A stretch of 18,054 nucleotides of DNA. It comes from an uncultured Desulfobacterales bacterium. Its GTDB lineage: Bacteria > Desulfobacterota > Desulfobacteria > Desulfobacterales > JAFDCJ01. Below the pieces are notes generated by a model, which was not told the DNA's origin, did not search any database, and saw only the letters and a program-made list of their open reading frames with translations. Location: assembly GCA_945787595.1 (NCBI GenBank), contig CALZJV010000049.1, positions 1 to 18,054 on the forward strand, in the 5' to 3' direction. The position numbers and the translations under genes were made by a program. Of the stretch, positions 8,128 to 14,542 are shown piece by piece. Each line of letters starts with the position of its first letter. The stretch's first letter is position 1.

Positions 8128-8143
8128 TGGCACTGCTCTTGCT
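8128..8143 (+). promoter_or_regulatory. sigma-54 (-24/-12) promoter of operon B
   Basis: TGGCAC-TGCTC-TTGCT matches the sigma-54 consensus TGGCAC-N5-TTGCW at every defined position, with GG at 8129-8130 and GC at 8141-8142. Transcription should begin near 8154, giving a leader of about 300 nt before the first gene at 8457. The divergently encoded activator (5769-7520) is the likely partner. Confidence 0.88.
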
Positions 8144-8185
8144 AAATCATTAATATATTTTCGGAATTATAACCCAAAAAAAGGT

Positions 8186-8436
8186 AATATCGCCGCCAGT
8201 GGATATTGCATTGCAAACCGTGAAAAACTCGGGTCCAAATAAGCGTAAAACCGTCCAGGATTAAATCTATAAATATTTTGAGGATGATGCTCAGCTTTTA
8301 ATGCAAATAATCCGTAAAAGTAGCTGAACGGCTTAACGCTCACTAAGCCCCTCAGACAGTTTCACGATTTGCAACGAAACATCCACCGGCTTTTAGCGAC
8401 TGCCTTTTTATTGGTTATAGAACCGTAATTTTTTTT
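8186..8436 (+). promoter_or_regulatory. structured 5' leader of operon B with possible attenuator
   Basis: Successive inverted repeats lie in the predicted leader: AATATC/GATATT (8186-8207); CAGCTTTTA (8292-8300) with TAAAAG-TA-GCTG (8315-8326); CTG-AAC-GGCTTA (8324-8335) with TAAGCC-CCT-CAG (8344-8355); GTTTC/GAAAC (8359-8380). Finally TTA-T-TGGTT pairs with AACCG-TAA around ATAG (8408-8428), followed by eight T (8429-8436), like a weak intrinsic terminator just before the ribosome site. The second and third hairpins share CTG (8324-8326), so they cannot both form fully. It has no cobalamin-riboswitch core that I can recognise. Function is inferred from structure only. Confidence 0.35.
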
Positions 8437-8456
8437 GCCCTATATGGAGGTTATTT

Positions 8457-8654
8457 ATGTTGACGGACAATGAAAAACAGATTCTGGAAAAGGTTAAACA
8501 GGGGCTGCAGCCACCGAGCAAAGAAGAAATCGATGATGTAACCGCCCGGTGGTTGTATGGCAAAAACGCTGAGAAAATGATGAAATATGCCCCCTGGAGC
8601 TTCGTTCTGATGAAATTGATGTGGAAGAAAGGAGAAGAACCATGGGAAAATTAA
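8457..8654 (+). CDS. 65-aa conserved small protein, copy 2 (function unknown)
   Basis: This is the near-twin of the small protein at 2522-2719 (59 of 65 residues identical; changes at positions 4, 12, 21, 28, 64 and 65). Here the start is clear: ATG 8457 with GGAGG (8446-8450) six nt upstream, as the first gene of the sigma-54 operon. As in copy 1, the last 13 nt overlap the next gene, and the KKGEEPW codons provide that gene's GGAG. The downstream gene, however, is a corrinoid protein rather than the UroD-like protein, so the small gene is not tied to one immediate partner. No Cys, membrane span or signal peptide is visible. It is probably a soluble helical protein acting with the methyltransferase machinery, on context only. 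Confidence 0.9.
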   Translation: MLTDNEKQILEKVKQGLQPPSKEEIDDVTARWLYGKNAEKMMKYAPWSFVLMKLMWKKGEEPWEN

Positions 8655-9265
8655 GTGAAGCGATCCTCGCTTTAAACAAAGAAAGCGTTCTTGAAATTGT
8701 GAAACAGGATATGGATGCCGGACGCGATCCGTTGGAGCTGGTCGAAGAAGCACGTGTCGGTCTGGAAGAGGTCGGCAAAAAATTTGAGACCGGAGAGTTC
8801 TTTTTGATCGAATTGATCCGGGCCGCGCAGGTATTTCAGGCAGCGGCGGATGTGTTCAATCCAGCAATTAAAAAGATGCACGGCGATGTGGCAGCCAAAG
8901 GAAAAATGGTGATCGGCACGGTGGCCGGCGATATCCATGACCTGGGCAAAAACATCGTCAAAACCTGGTTGGAGTGCAAGGGCGTTAAGGTCATTGATCT
9001 GGGTGTGAATGTGCCCACCGAGCAGATCGTAGAAAGCATCAGAGAGCACAAACCGCAGGTGCTGGGATTGTCCGCGCTTCTGACCGCCAGTGTGCCGGAG
9101 ATGAACAAGGTGGTCTCACTATTGGAAGAAGCGGGTCTGAGAGACAACCTTAAGATCATCTGCGGCGGCGGGATCGTCGGCGAGGTGCGGGAAGAAATGA
9201 AGGCCGACTTTGTTACCATCGATGCCAATGAAGGCGTTAAGGTCATTGAATCGTGGCTTAACTAA
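8642..9265 (+). CDS. corrinoid methyl-carrier protein, second
   Basis: This 207-aa protein has the MtbC/MttC layout: a helical cap (about 1-85), then a B12-binding domain with DIHDLG (97-102, His99 as axial ligand), SAL (144-146) and GGG (175-177). It is homologous to, but clearly divergent from, the carrier at 267-911, so it likely serves a different methyltransferase. ATG 8642 overlaps the small gene by 13 nt with GGAG 8 nt upstream inside that gene. The UroD-like gene follows after 29 nt and a methyltetrahydrofolate methyltransferase comes next. The expected flow is donor to this corrinoid to tetrahydrofolate, with the UroD-like protein as the possible donor-side enzyme. Confidence 0.94.
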   Translation: MGKLSEAILALNKESVLEIVKQDMDAGRDPLELVEEARVGLEEVGKKFETGEFFLIELIRAAQVFQAAADVFNPAIKKMHGDVAAKGKMVIGTVAGDIHDLGKNIVKTWLECKGVKVIDLGVNVPTEQIVESIREHKPQVLGLSALLTASVPEMNKVVSLLEEAGLRDNLKIICGGGIVGEVREEMKADFVTIDANEGVKVIESWLN

Positions 9266-9294
9266 CCCTGCACAAATTGTTAAGGAGTGTAAAA

Positions 9295-10455
9295 ATGAAA
9301 GCAAAAATGACAAGCTACGAAAGATTGCTGGCAGCCTACAATATCGAGGAAGCCGACCGCGTCCCGGTAGCGCCGATCAATATTTACATCATACCGTATT
9401 TGGCCGGGATGTCGATACTGGAAGGCCAGCGTGAAGCCGAAAAACTGGTGGATGCATATATCAAATTTAAAGATCTTCTCGGCGATGCCGTGCATCCGTT
9501 CATGACCGCCCAGGACCATACCGGACTTCTGGGAAGATGCGGCTGGGACCAGACCACCCTTGACTGGAGAGTGTTCGAGCATTACCCTCCGGAGGGCAAT
9601 GTCCCCAGCCTGTATGAGAAAGACGTCATAGAGGATTATGAAGATGTCTTTGAACGCGGCTTTTCAACCATTATGTTCAACAAAAAGCTCGAGAACGATA
9701 TTCATAAGCGCAGCGTGGATGAATTCCTCTATTTGGAGTACGAGTATCCTGAGATCTACGCCAAGGCCTGGCGGCGGTTTGTGAACACCACCGACATTCC
9801 CCTGATGTGCGGCGGCCGCGCCTGCCATCCCCTGGATCTGCTGCAGTACTATCGCGGCATTATGAACCTGACCATGGACATTTTCGAACAGCCGGACAAG
9901 ATCCACCGGATGTCGGAGCTGCTGGCCGAATATGAAGCGATTCGCGTCATGGATCGCGCCATGATTATGGGGGCCGGCGAGGTGCCCGGTGCCGAGGTCA
10001 TCATCTTTATCAATGGCGCACCTCCCGGGTTGTCCCCCCAGATGTGGGACGAGTTCTGGCATCCGTATGCCAAGAAAATGATCGATATGTGGGTCAACCG
10101 CGGATTCAAAGTTCAATGCCACTGGGACAACGACCTGACTCCGTATCTTGAAACCATCAAAAAACTGGCGGACGATATCCCCAGAGGGCATTTGATGATG
10201 GACTTCGAGAAGACCGATATGAAAAAGGCCAAAGAAATTATCGGCGACAGAATCGCACTCTACGGCAATGTCCCGTCGGCCCTTTTGGTATACGGATCCA
10301 CTACCGAAGTAGAAGATTATTGTAAGCAGCTGATCAAAGACTGCGCCGAGGGCGGCGGGTTCGTGCTGGCTGCGGAGTGTGAAACGCCGTGGGATTCTAA
10401 GCCTGAAAACATACGAGCGATGATTGATACAGCTGAAAAATACGGTCAGTATTGA
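9295..10455 (+). CDS. uroporphyrinogen decarboxylase-superfamily methyltransferase (MtaA/MtbA-like), copy 2
   Basis: This 386-aa paralogue of the protein at 2707-3864 aligns without large gaps. The shared blocks include GWDQTTL, CHPLDLLQYYRGI, FEQPDK and TDMKKAKEI, ending in ECETPWDSKPEN and YGQY. The putative metal site again reads His-x-Asp (H276-W-D278) with C362 downstream, rather than the His-x-Cys of MtaA; a Cys at 275 precedes the His. I start at ATG 9295, 7 nt after GGAG (9284-9287); the open frame to 9277 has no better site. It sits between its corrinoid protein and the methyltetrahydrofolate methyltransferase, favouring a role in corrinoid-dependent demethylation of an unknown substrate over tetrapyrrole synthesis. 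Confidence 0.9.
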   Translation: MKAKMTSYERLLAAYNIEEADRVPVAPINIYIIPYLAGMSILEGQREAEKLVDAYIKFKDLLGDAVHPFMTAQDHTGLLGRCGWDQTTLDWRVFEHYPPEGNVPSLYEKDVIEDYEDVFERGFSTIMFNKKLENDIHKRSVDEFLYLEYEYPEIYAKAWRRFVNTTDIPLMCGGRACHPLDLLQYYRGIMNLTMDIFEQPDKIHRMSELLAEYEAIRVMDRAMIMGAGEVPGAEVIIFINGAPPGLSPQMWDEFWHPYAKKMIDMWVNRGFKVQCHWDNDLTPYLETIKKLADDIPRGHLMMDFEKTDMKKAKEIIGDRIALYGNVPSALLVYGSTTEVEDYCKQLIKDCAEGGGFVLAAECETPWDSKPENIRAMIDTAEKYGQY

Positions 10456-10491
10456 TGTATTTACAATTTTTTTGATCATGGAGGTCGACCA

Positions 10492-11301
10492 ATGATTATT
10501 GTCGGAGAATTGATCAACGCATCCCGTAAATCCGTAAAAACCGCCATTGAGTCAGAGGACCGGGCAGCCATTCAAAAGCTTGCAAGGAATCAGGCCGAGG
10601 CTGGTGCAAATTACATTGACGTTAACGCCGGCGTATTCGTAAAAGAAGAGATCGATTTTCTCAAATGGGTTGTGGAAAATGTACTGGAAGCGGCAAAGGT
10701 ACCCTGCTGTATCGACAGCCCCAATCCCAAAACCATCGAAGCGACCCTAGAATTGCACCAGGAAAAGACGGATCAAACAGCGATGATTAACTCAATTTCG
10801 CTGGAGAGCGAACGCTGGGCGACCTTGCTACCGATTATATCCGGCACGGATTTAAAAGTCGTAGCGCTGTGTATGAGCGATGAAGGCATGCCGGAGACGG
10901 CCGACCAGCGGTTGGCTATTGCCGACAAGCTGATCAACGGGCTGGTACAAAACAATGTCAAGCTGGAAAACATTTACGTGGACCCGCTAGTGCAGTCCAT
11001 CGGCACCAATCCTGTTTACGGCAGGGAGTTTCTGGAAGCTATTGATCAGATCACAACCCGCTTTGAAGGCGTGCATATTATGTGCGGACTTTCCAACATC
11101 TCCTTTGGCCTGCCGCAGCGAAAATACCTGAACCGGACATTTATGGTTATGGCCATCGCCAGAGGGCTGGACGGCGCCATTGTGGACCCTTTGGATCAAA
11201 AAATGATGGCCAACATCATAGCGGCCGAAGCGCTGGCCGGCAAAGACGAATTCTGTATGAACTATCTTTCGGCGTACAGAGCCGGGAGGCTCAACTTCTA
11301 A
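10492..11301 (+). CDS. methyltetrahydrofolate:corrinoid methyltransferase (AcsE/MtgA-like)
   Basis: This 269-aa pterin-binding TIM-barrel protein has the usual size of AcsE, MtgA and MtvA. Residues matching the AcsE pterin site are visible: Asp75 (CCIDSPN), Asn100 (MINSIS), Asp164 (YVDPLVQ) and Asn202 (GLSNISFGLP). The N-terminal GELINASRKSV and YIDVNAG are also characteristic. It should pass the methyl group from methyl-cob(III)amide on the operon's corrinoid protein to tetrahydrofolate, feeding the methyl branch of the Wood-Ljungdahl pathway, or run in reverse. GGAGG (10480-10484) is 7 nt before ATG. It is 36 nt after the UroD-like gene and 4 nt before the GTPase gene. Confidence 0.94.
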   Translation: MIIVGELINASRKSVKTAIESEDRAAIQKLARNQAEAGANYIDVNAGVFVKEEIDFLKWVVENVLEAAKVPCCIDSPNPKTIEATLELHQEKTDQTAMINSISLESERWATLLPIISGTDLKVVALCMSDEGMPETADQRLAIADKLINGLVQNNVKLENIYVDPLVQSIGTNPVYGREFLEAIDQITTRFEGVHIMCGLSNISFGLPQRKYLNRTFMVMAIARGLDGAIVDPLDQKMMANIIAAEALAGKDEFCMNYLSAYRAGRLNF

Positions 11302-11305
11302 TCCT

Positions 11306-11896
11306 ATGCACCTCCTCACAATCAGCGGTTTTCTCGGGTCCGGGAAGACAACCCTAATAATCAAGCTGGCCAAAGCTGCGACCCAGAGAGGGCTGCGGGC
11401 CGCGATTTTGGTAAATGAAGTCGGTGAAATCGGGATCGACGACCAGCTCCTGCGTCAGCTGGATATGAACGTTTATGAGCTTCTCAGCGGCTGCATCTGC
11501 TGTACGCTGGCCAAAGACCTGCCCGCAACCCTGCAGAAATTGGCGGAAGACTACAAACCGGATCTTGTCATGCTGGAGCCGTCCGGGGTGGCTGATCTCG
11601 AAAAAGTACTTTCGGCCCTTGTCTACTACCGTGGTGAGCCCCTGCAAAGCCAGCGCAATATCACCATTGTGGATCCGCTGCGCCTGCAGCAGCTAGTCAG
11701 TGTTCTCACGCCGTTGATTACGTCCCAGATCAATAATGCCGATATACTACTTATCAACAAAATCGATGTCGCCAGCGAGGATGAACTGAATTCCTCTGAA
11801 AATATCGTCACTCATCTAAATCCCCCTGGAAAATTATTCAAAGCCTCCGTTAAAAACGGCATCGACCCCGATTTGATCGCGGAGCTGCTGCCATGA
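11306..11896 (+). CDS. short COG0523 (CobW/G3E-type) P-loop GTPase
   Basis: This 196-aa protein has Walker A GFLGSGKT (8-15), the metal-binding GCICC (62-66) that defines COG0523, EPSGVAD (91-97) as the switch/Walker B region, and NKID (151-154) for guanine recognition. Family members deliver or insert metals or help cobalamin enzymes. It ends near residue 196, so the C-terminal CobW domain of the usual 300-plus-residue proteins is missing. The next gene begins inside its stop codon (ATGA overlap) and might replace that domain. The start lies 4 nt after the methyltransferase stop; the nearest strong site, GGGAGG (11283-11288), is about 17 nt away, suggesting translational coupling. A role in maturing or activating the corrinoid enzymes is inferred. 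Confidence 0.88.
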   Translation: MHLLTISGFLGSGKTTLIIKLAKAATQRGLRAAILVNEVGEIGIDDQLLRQLDMNVYELLSGCICCTLAKDLPATLQKLAEDYKPDLVMLEPSGVADLEKVLSALVYYRGEPLQSQRNITIVDPLRLQQLVSVLTPLITSQINNADILLINKIDVASEDELNSSENIVTHLNPPGKLFKASVKNGIDPDLIAELLP

Positions 11897-12288
11897 GCGA
11901 GCTTCGCCTCGAACCCTTCGCCGCTCGCATATATTTTTATACGCAAGCGGATATCTCCGCCGGCGAAGGGCAGAAAACCCTTGCCAATTACCTTGAAGCG
12001 ATTGCCGGCAAATGCGACGCCGTCGGCGATACGGTGATTGGCCACATCAAAGCCATTGCGCTATTTGCCGACGGAACCTATTTTCGCGTCAGTGTCGTCA
12101 GCGCCAAACACCCGGCGGAAACAGACGGCAACTCTTCGGCAGATATTACGGCGGCCAAAATCACTCTTAATGTTTTGGTATACGGCCTGTCCCGCAACCG
12201 CCTGCAGCAGATCGTTCAGGAAAGCGCATCGCAGGTCGATAAAACCTGGCTGGGTGAATTAAAGGTGGCGCCGGTTCGCCTCATGTAA
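11893..12288 (+). CDS. 131-aa protein of unknown function, partner of the CobW-like GTPase
   Basis: I do not recognise the family. The frame starts at ATG 11893, overlapping the GTPase stop by 4 nt, with GGAG (11881-11884) eight nt upstream, and closes the operon. The product is soluble with mixed alpha/beta character: FYTQADISAG (15-24), a YLEAIAGKCDAVGDTVIGHIKA stretch (33-54), a beta-like TYFRVSVVSAK (62-72) and a helical C-terminus. Single Cys41 and His51 are the only obvious potential ligands. A gap-free start and terminal position in a corrinoid operon suggest a function with the GTPase, perhaps in place of its absent C-terminal domain. That is a hypothesis. Confidence 0.82.
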   Translation: MSELRLEPFAARIYFYTQADISAGEGQKTLANYLEAIAGKCDAVGDTVIGHIKAIALFADGTYFRVSVVSAKHPAETDGNSSADITAAKITLNVLVYGLSRNRLQQIVQESASQVDKTWLGELKVAPVRLM

Positions 12289-12289
12289 C

Positions 12290-12315
12290 AAGGGCCGGCC
12301 GGGATGCCGACCCTT
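12290..12315 (+). terminator. possible terminator hairpin after operon B
   Basis: AAGGGCCGGC (12290-12299) pairs with GCCGACCCTT (12306-12315) except for one C-A mismatch, directly after the last stop codon. Only three T follow at 12313-12316, so it is weak as an intrinsic terminator. Confidence 0.4.
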
Positions 12316-12398
12316 TAAGTGATTATACGGATCTAGAAATCATCACCTATGTAATCTTACCCGCCTTTAAATGCCATTAATCTTAGCACCTACGCTTC

Positions 12399-13244
12399 TC
12401 AGACGGCAATCAAGGCAAGTGCCGTCAAGGCGGTGAATACACCGACCCACTGTCTACACGAGAGGTGCTCCTTCAGGATTACCCAGGCCAGCATGACAGT
12501 CGTCGCGGGGTACATGGATGAGAGCACGGCCGATATGTCAAGGCGACCGGTGTGCGCAGCCAGCGCATAAAAGGTGTTGCCTGCTGTTTCGAAAAAACCG
12601 GCCAAGCAGATCAAGAGATAGTTGTTCCTCTGCGGCAAGGCGCCTTTACGGAAAACAAACATGAGTATCAGCAGCAATGTTATGCCCATGCCTCTAGCTG
12701 CTACCAGGGGCCACAGCACGCTTTGCTCCACTGCCTGATCCACCAGAATAAAAGAAAGCCCAAAGCATACGCCGGCCATTACCGGATATCCAAGCTGCTT
12801 TAATTGAAATTTCTGAGATTTTTCAGGAGCGGAAAGAAACCATATGGCCACTAGTGCAAGCGCAAAACCCGTAATCTGGGTATTCGAAGGCAAGCCCTCC
12901 AAAAAAATACCGAAAAATACCGGCAGCATGGCAGAGATGACCCCTGCGAGCGGAGCGACTATCCCCATGCGACTCCTTGCAAGCCCCATGTAAAGCGCGC
13001 CCAACCCCAAGACACCGCCAATTCCTGAGGCGGCTCCAGTCATTACCGAATACATGTCCGGGACAGGGCTTCCGACCCACAGTGCAACTATGGACAAGAA
13101 TATGACACCGGTGATATACCCAATAAGGAGTACTCCCGATACATTGCTGGTCTTCGTGGCGAAACCACCCGAAAAATCTCCGGTGCCCCAGGTGGCGGCA
13201 GATGCCAGACCGTACATAATCGCCAGTAGTTCTGAATTTAACAT
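12399..13244 (-). CDS. DMT-superfamily (EamA-type) membrane transporter
   Basis: This 281-aa, very hydrophobic protein has about ten membrane segments arranged as two similar halves, the usual EamA pattern. The first half includes YGLASAATWGTGDF, GGVLGLGALYMGLARSRMG and APLAGVISAMLPVFFGIFLEG. The second ends with the typical LSSMYPATTVMLAWVILKEH and a final hydrophobic helix. Such proteins export or import small metabolites across the inner membrane; the substrate is not predictable. I start at ATG 13244 (MLNSELLAIMYGL), where the first helix begins; upstream codons to 13280 give a short polar tail without an ATG. It is oriented against operon B and seems unrelated to the methyltransferases. 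Confidence 0.88.
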   Translation of the reverse strand: MLNSELLAIMYGLASAATWGTGDFSGGFATKTSNVSGVLLIGYITGVIFLSIVALWVGSPVPDMYSVMTGAASGIGGVLGLGALYMGLARSRMGIVAPLAGVISAMLPVFFGIFLEGLPSNTQITGFALALVAIWFLSAPEKSQKFQLKQLGYPVMAGVCFGLSFILVDQAVEQSVLWPLVAARGMGITLLLILMFVFRKGALPQRNNYLLICLAGFFETAGNTFYALAAHTGRLDISAVLSSMYPATTVMLAWVILKEHLSCRQWVGVFTALTALALIAV

Positions 13245-13298
13245 GCGCCTTAAATCCGTTTGTCCGTTAACCCGTTGCACCCGAAAGGCGGTATAATT

Positions 13299-13460
13299 AT
13301 GAGCTGTTTTCTATTAACCGGCAAAAGCGTTTCTAATCTCGTACTTTTGGAATTGATCAAAATAGGGGATTTGTTGAGAATTAGCAAGGGGGCAGGTAAA
13401 TATTACCGAAAACTTAATGTAGAAGCTTTTTCGCGTCCACGACTGGAAGTGGTGGTTTAA
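13299..13460 (+). CDS. possible 53-aa small protein, uncertain
   Basis: A short open frame (ATG 13299, AGGCGG 8 nt upstream) lies alone between two minus-strand genes. The product (MSCFLLTGKSVSNLVLLELIK..., basic C-terminal half) matches nothing I know. Nothing beyond the frame and a fair ribosome site supports it, so it may be chance. Confidence 0.2.
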   Translation: MSCFLLTGKSVSNLVLLELIKIGDLLRISKGAGKYYRKLNVEAFSRPRLEVVV

Positions 13461-13470
13461 TAACGGAATT

Positions 13471-13508
13471 AAAAAAAGGGGCTACGGATAATATCGCAAC
13501 CCCTTTAT
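13471..13508 (-). terminator. intrinsic terminator of the H-like protein operon
   Basis: Read on the minus strand, AAAGGGG (complement of 13500-13506) pairs with CCCCTTT and is followed by an unbroken T-run (complement of the A-run 13471-13477), about 35 nt after the stop of the gene ending at 13541. The loop is about 18 nt. Confidence 0.7.
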
Positions 13509-13540
13509 TCGTGGAGAGAAATGAATTAGCGGAATAAGAC

Positions 13541-14470
13541 TTATGTGTTCAAAAAGATTCGGGTCAACTTTTGCCAGCTGGTTTGGGGCAGATTACCGTA
13601 AATATCATGGCCCAAATAGCCGCCGTCCGCAGCAAGCGGCCCGGCTTCCTCCTCGATCACCTGGTAGAGGCTTTCAATTTCCTCATCCAGATAGGCACTG
13701 GCCTGGTCGCCGATCATCAGATTTTTAAGATCCCGGCGCAGATTGTCCGAGTGCAATCGCATCACCCAGCCCTGGGTGTAGGGATCTTGATTGGCCAGGT
13801 TGCCCTTCTGCCGCAACTCGGGATTGATATCCGTGACCACACCGCTGACGGGAGATTGCACCCGAGCCATATTCGCACCCCGTTCCAGTGTGATATCGCC
13901 GCGATCCTGCTCGAGCTCTTTTCCGATCAGCGGCGCTTCGATTCGATCCAACGGTCCCAGCAGTCGCAGGGCAAAATCGTCGAGACCGATTCTGACTGTT
14001 GATCCCTCCTCGATTTTCACCCAGGTGTGACCGCGATGAAGGTAATAGCCGTGGGGTATCTTGAAACCTTTAATATCGAGGACATCCACCGGCTTCACCA
14101 CGGCATGCACCGTGTACTGGTCACTGAAATATTGATCGAACTCGCAGTTGCCGCACTGGTAGTCATGGGTGCAGGCCCGAAAATCAATGCGCCCTTTCAT
14201 GTGATGCAGACAAGGTTGCTGTGCGGCGGAAAGCGCTCTTAAGCGGTCTTTCCAGAAAACAATTTTTCCGCGCCTGCCTGTCAGGGCTTTGCCCTGTTGC
14301 CGTAGGTTCTTGTTTTCACGGGCCACGCGTCTCATGGCCCGGTCAAATCGGCAGGCCTCGCAGTGATAATCGATTTCACATTCCTTGTGGCGGACCACGC
14401 CGGCCTGCATCCAGATGCAGGCAGAGCGGTTTTCCTTGGATTCAAGTTCGCTTCGGGTGGAATTCATCAT
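13541..14470 (-). CDS. GcvH-like protein with duplicated Cys module, lipoyl lysine absent (copy 1)
   Basis: This 309-aa protein has two parts. The N-terminal part holds two copies of a C-x12-C-x5-C-x2-C module (Cys18/31/37/40 and Cys87/100/106/109), with YxC..CxFD around the last pair. The C-terminal part (about 140-245) follows glycine-cleavage H protein closely: HRGHTWV, IGLDDFALRLLG, GKELEQ, SPVSGVVTDINPEL and NQDPYTQGW. At the site of the lipoylated Lys (ESVKA in GcvH) it reads ERGAN, placing Ala199 there, so it cannot be lipoylated in the normal way. About 65 further residues end in GPLAADGGYLGHDIYGNLP. The Cys sets probably bind zinc or iron-sulfur. Start ATG 14470 follows GGGA; ATG 14467 is equally possible. 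It is 72 nt downstream of its paralogue and probably co-transcribed. Confidence 0.85.
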   Translation of the reverse strand: MMNSTRSELESKENRSACIWMQAGVVRHKECEIDYHCEACRFDRAMRRVARENKNLRQQGKALTGRRGKIVFWKDRLRALSAAQQPCLHHMKGRIDFRACTHDYQCGNCEFDQYFSDQYTVHAVVKPVDVLDIKGFKIPHGYYLHRGHTWVKIEEGSTVRIGLDDFALRLLGPLDRIEAPLIGKELEQDRGDITLERGANMARVQSPVSGVVTDINPELRQKGNLANQDPYTQGWVMRLHSDNLRRDLKNLMIGDQASAYLDEEIESLYQVIEEEAGPLAADGGYLGHDIYGNLPQTSWQKLTRIFLNT

Positions 14471-14542
14471 GTTTCCCTTTTACTACAGGCAAAGTTATCA
14501 GCCATTCGTTATGGGTTAATATAAACTCCCCATTACACGTAT

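Noticed and set aside
8154..8456. cobalamin riboswitch in the operon B leader
   Set aside because: No B12 box or conserved core could be found by eye, despite the corrinoid context.
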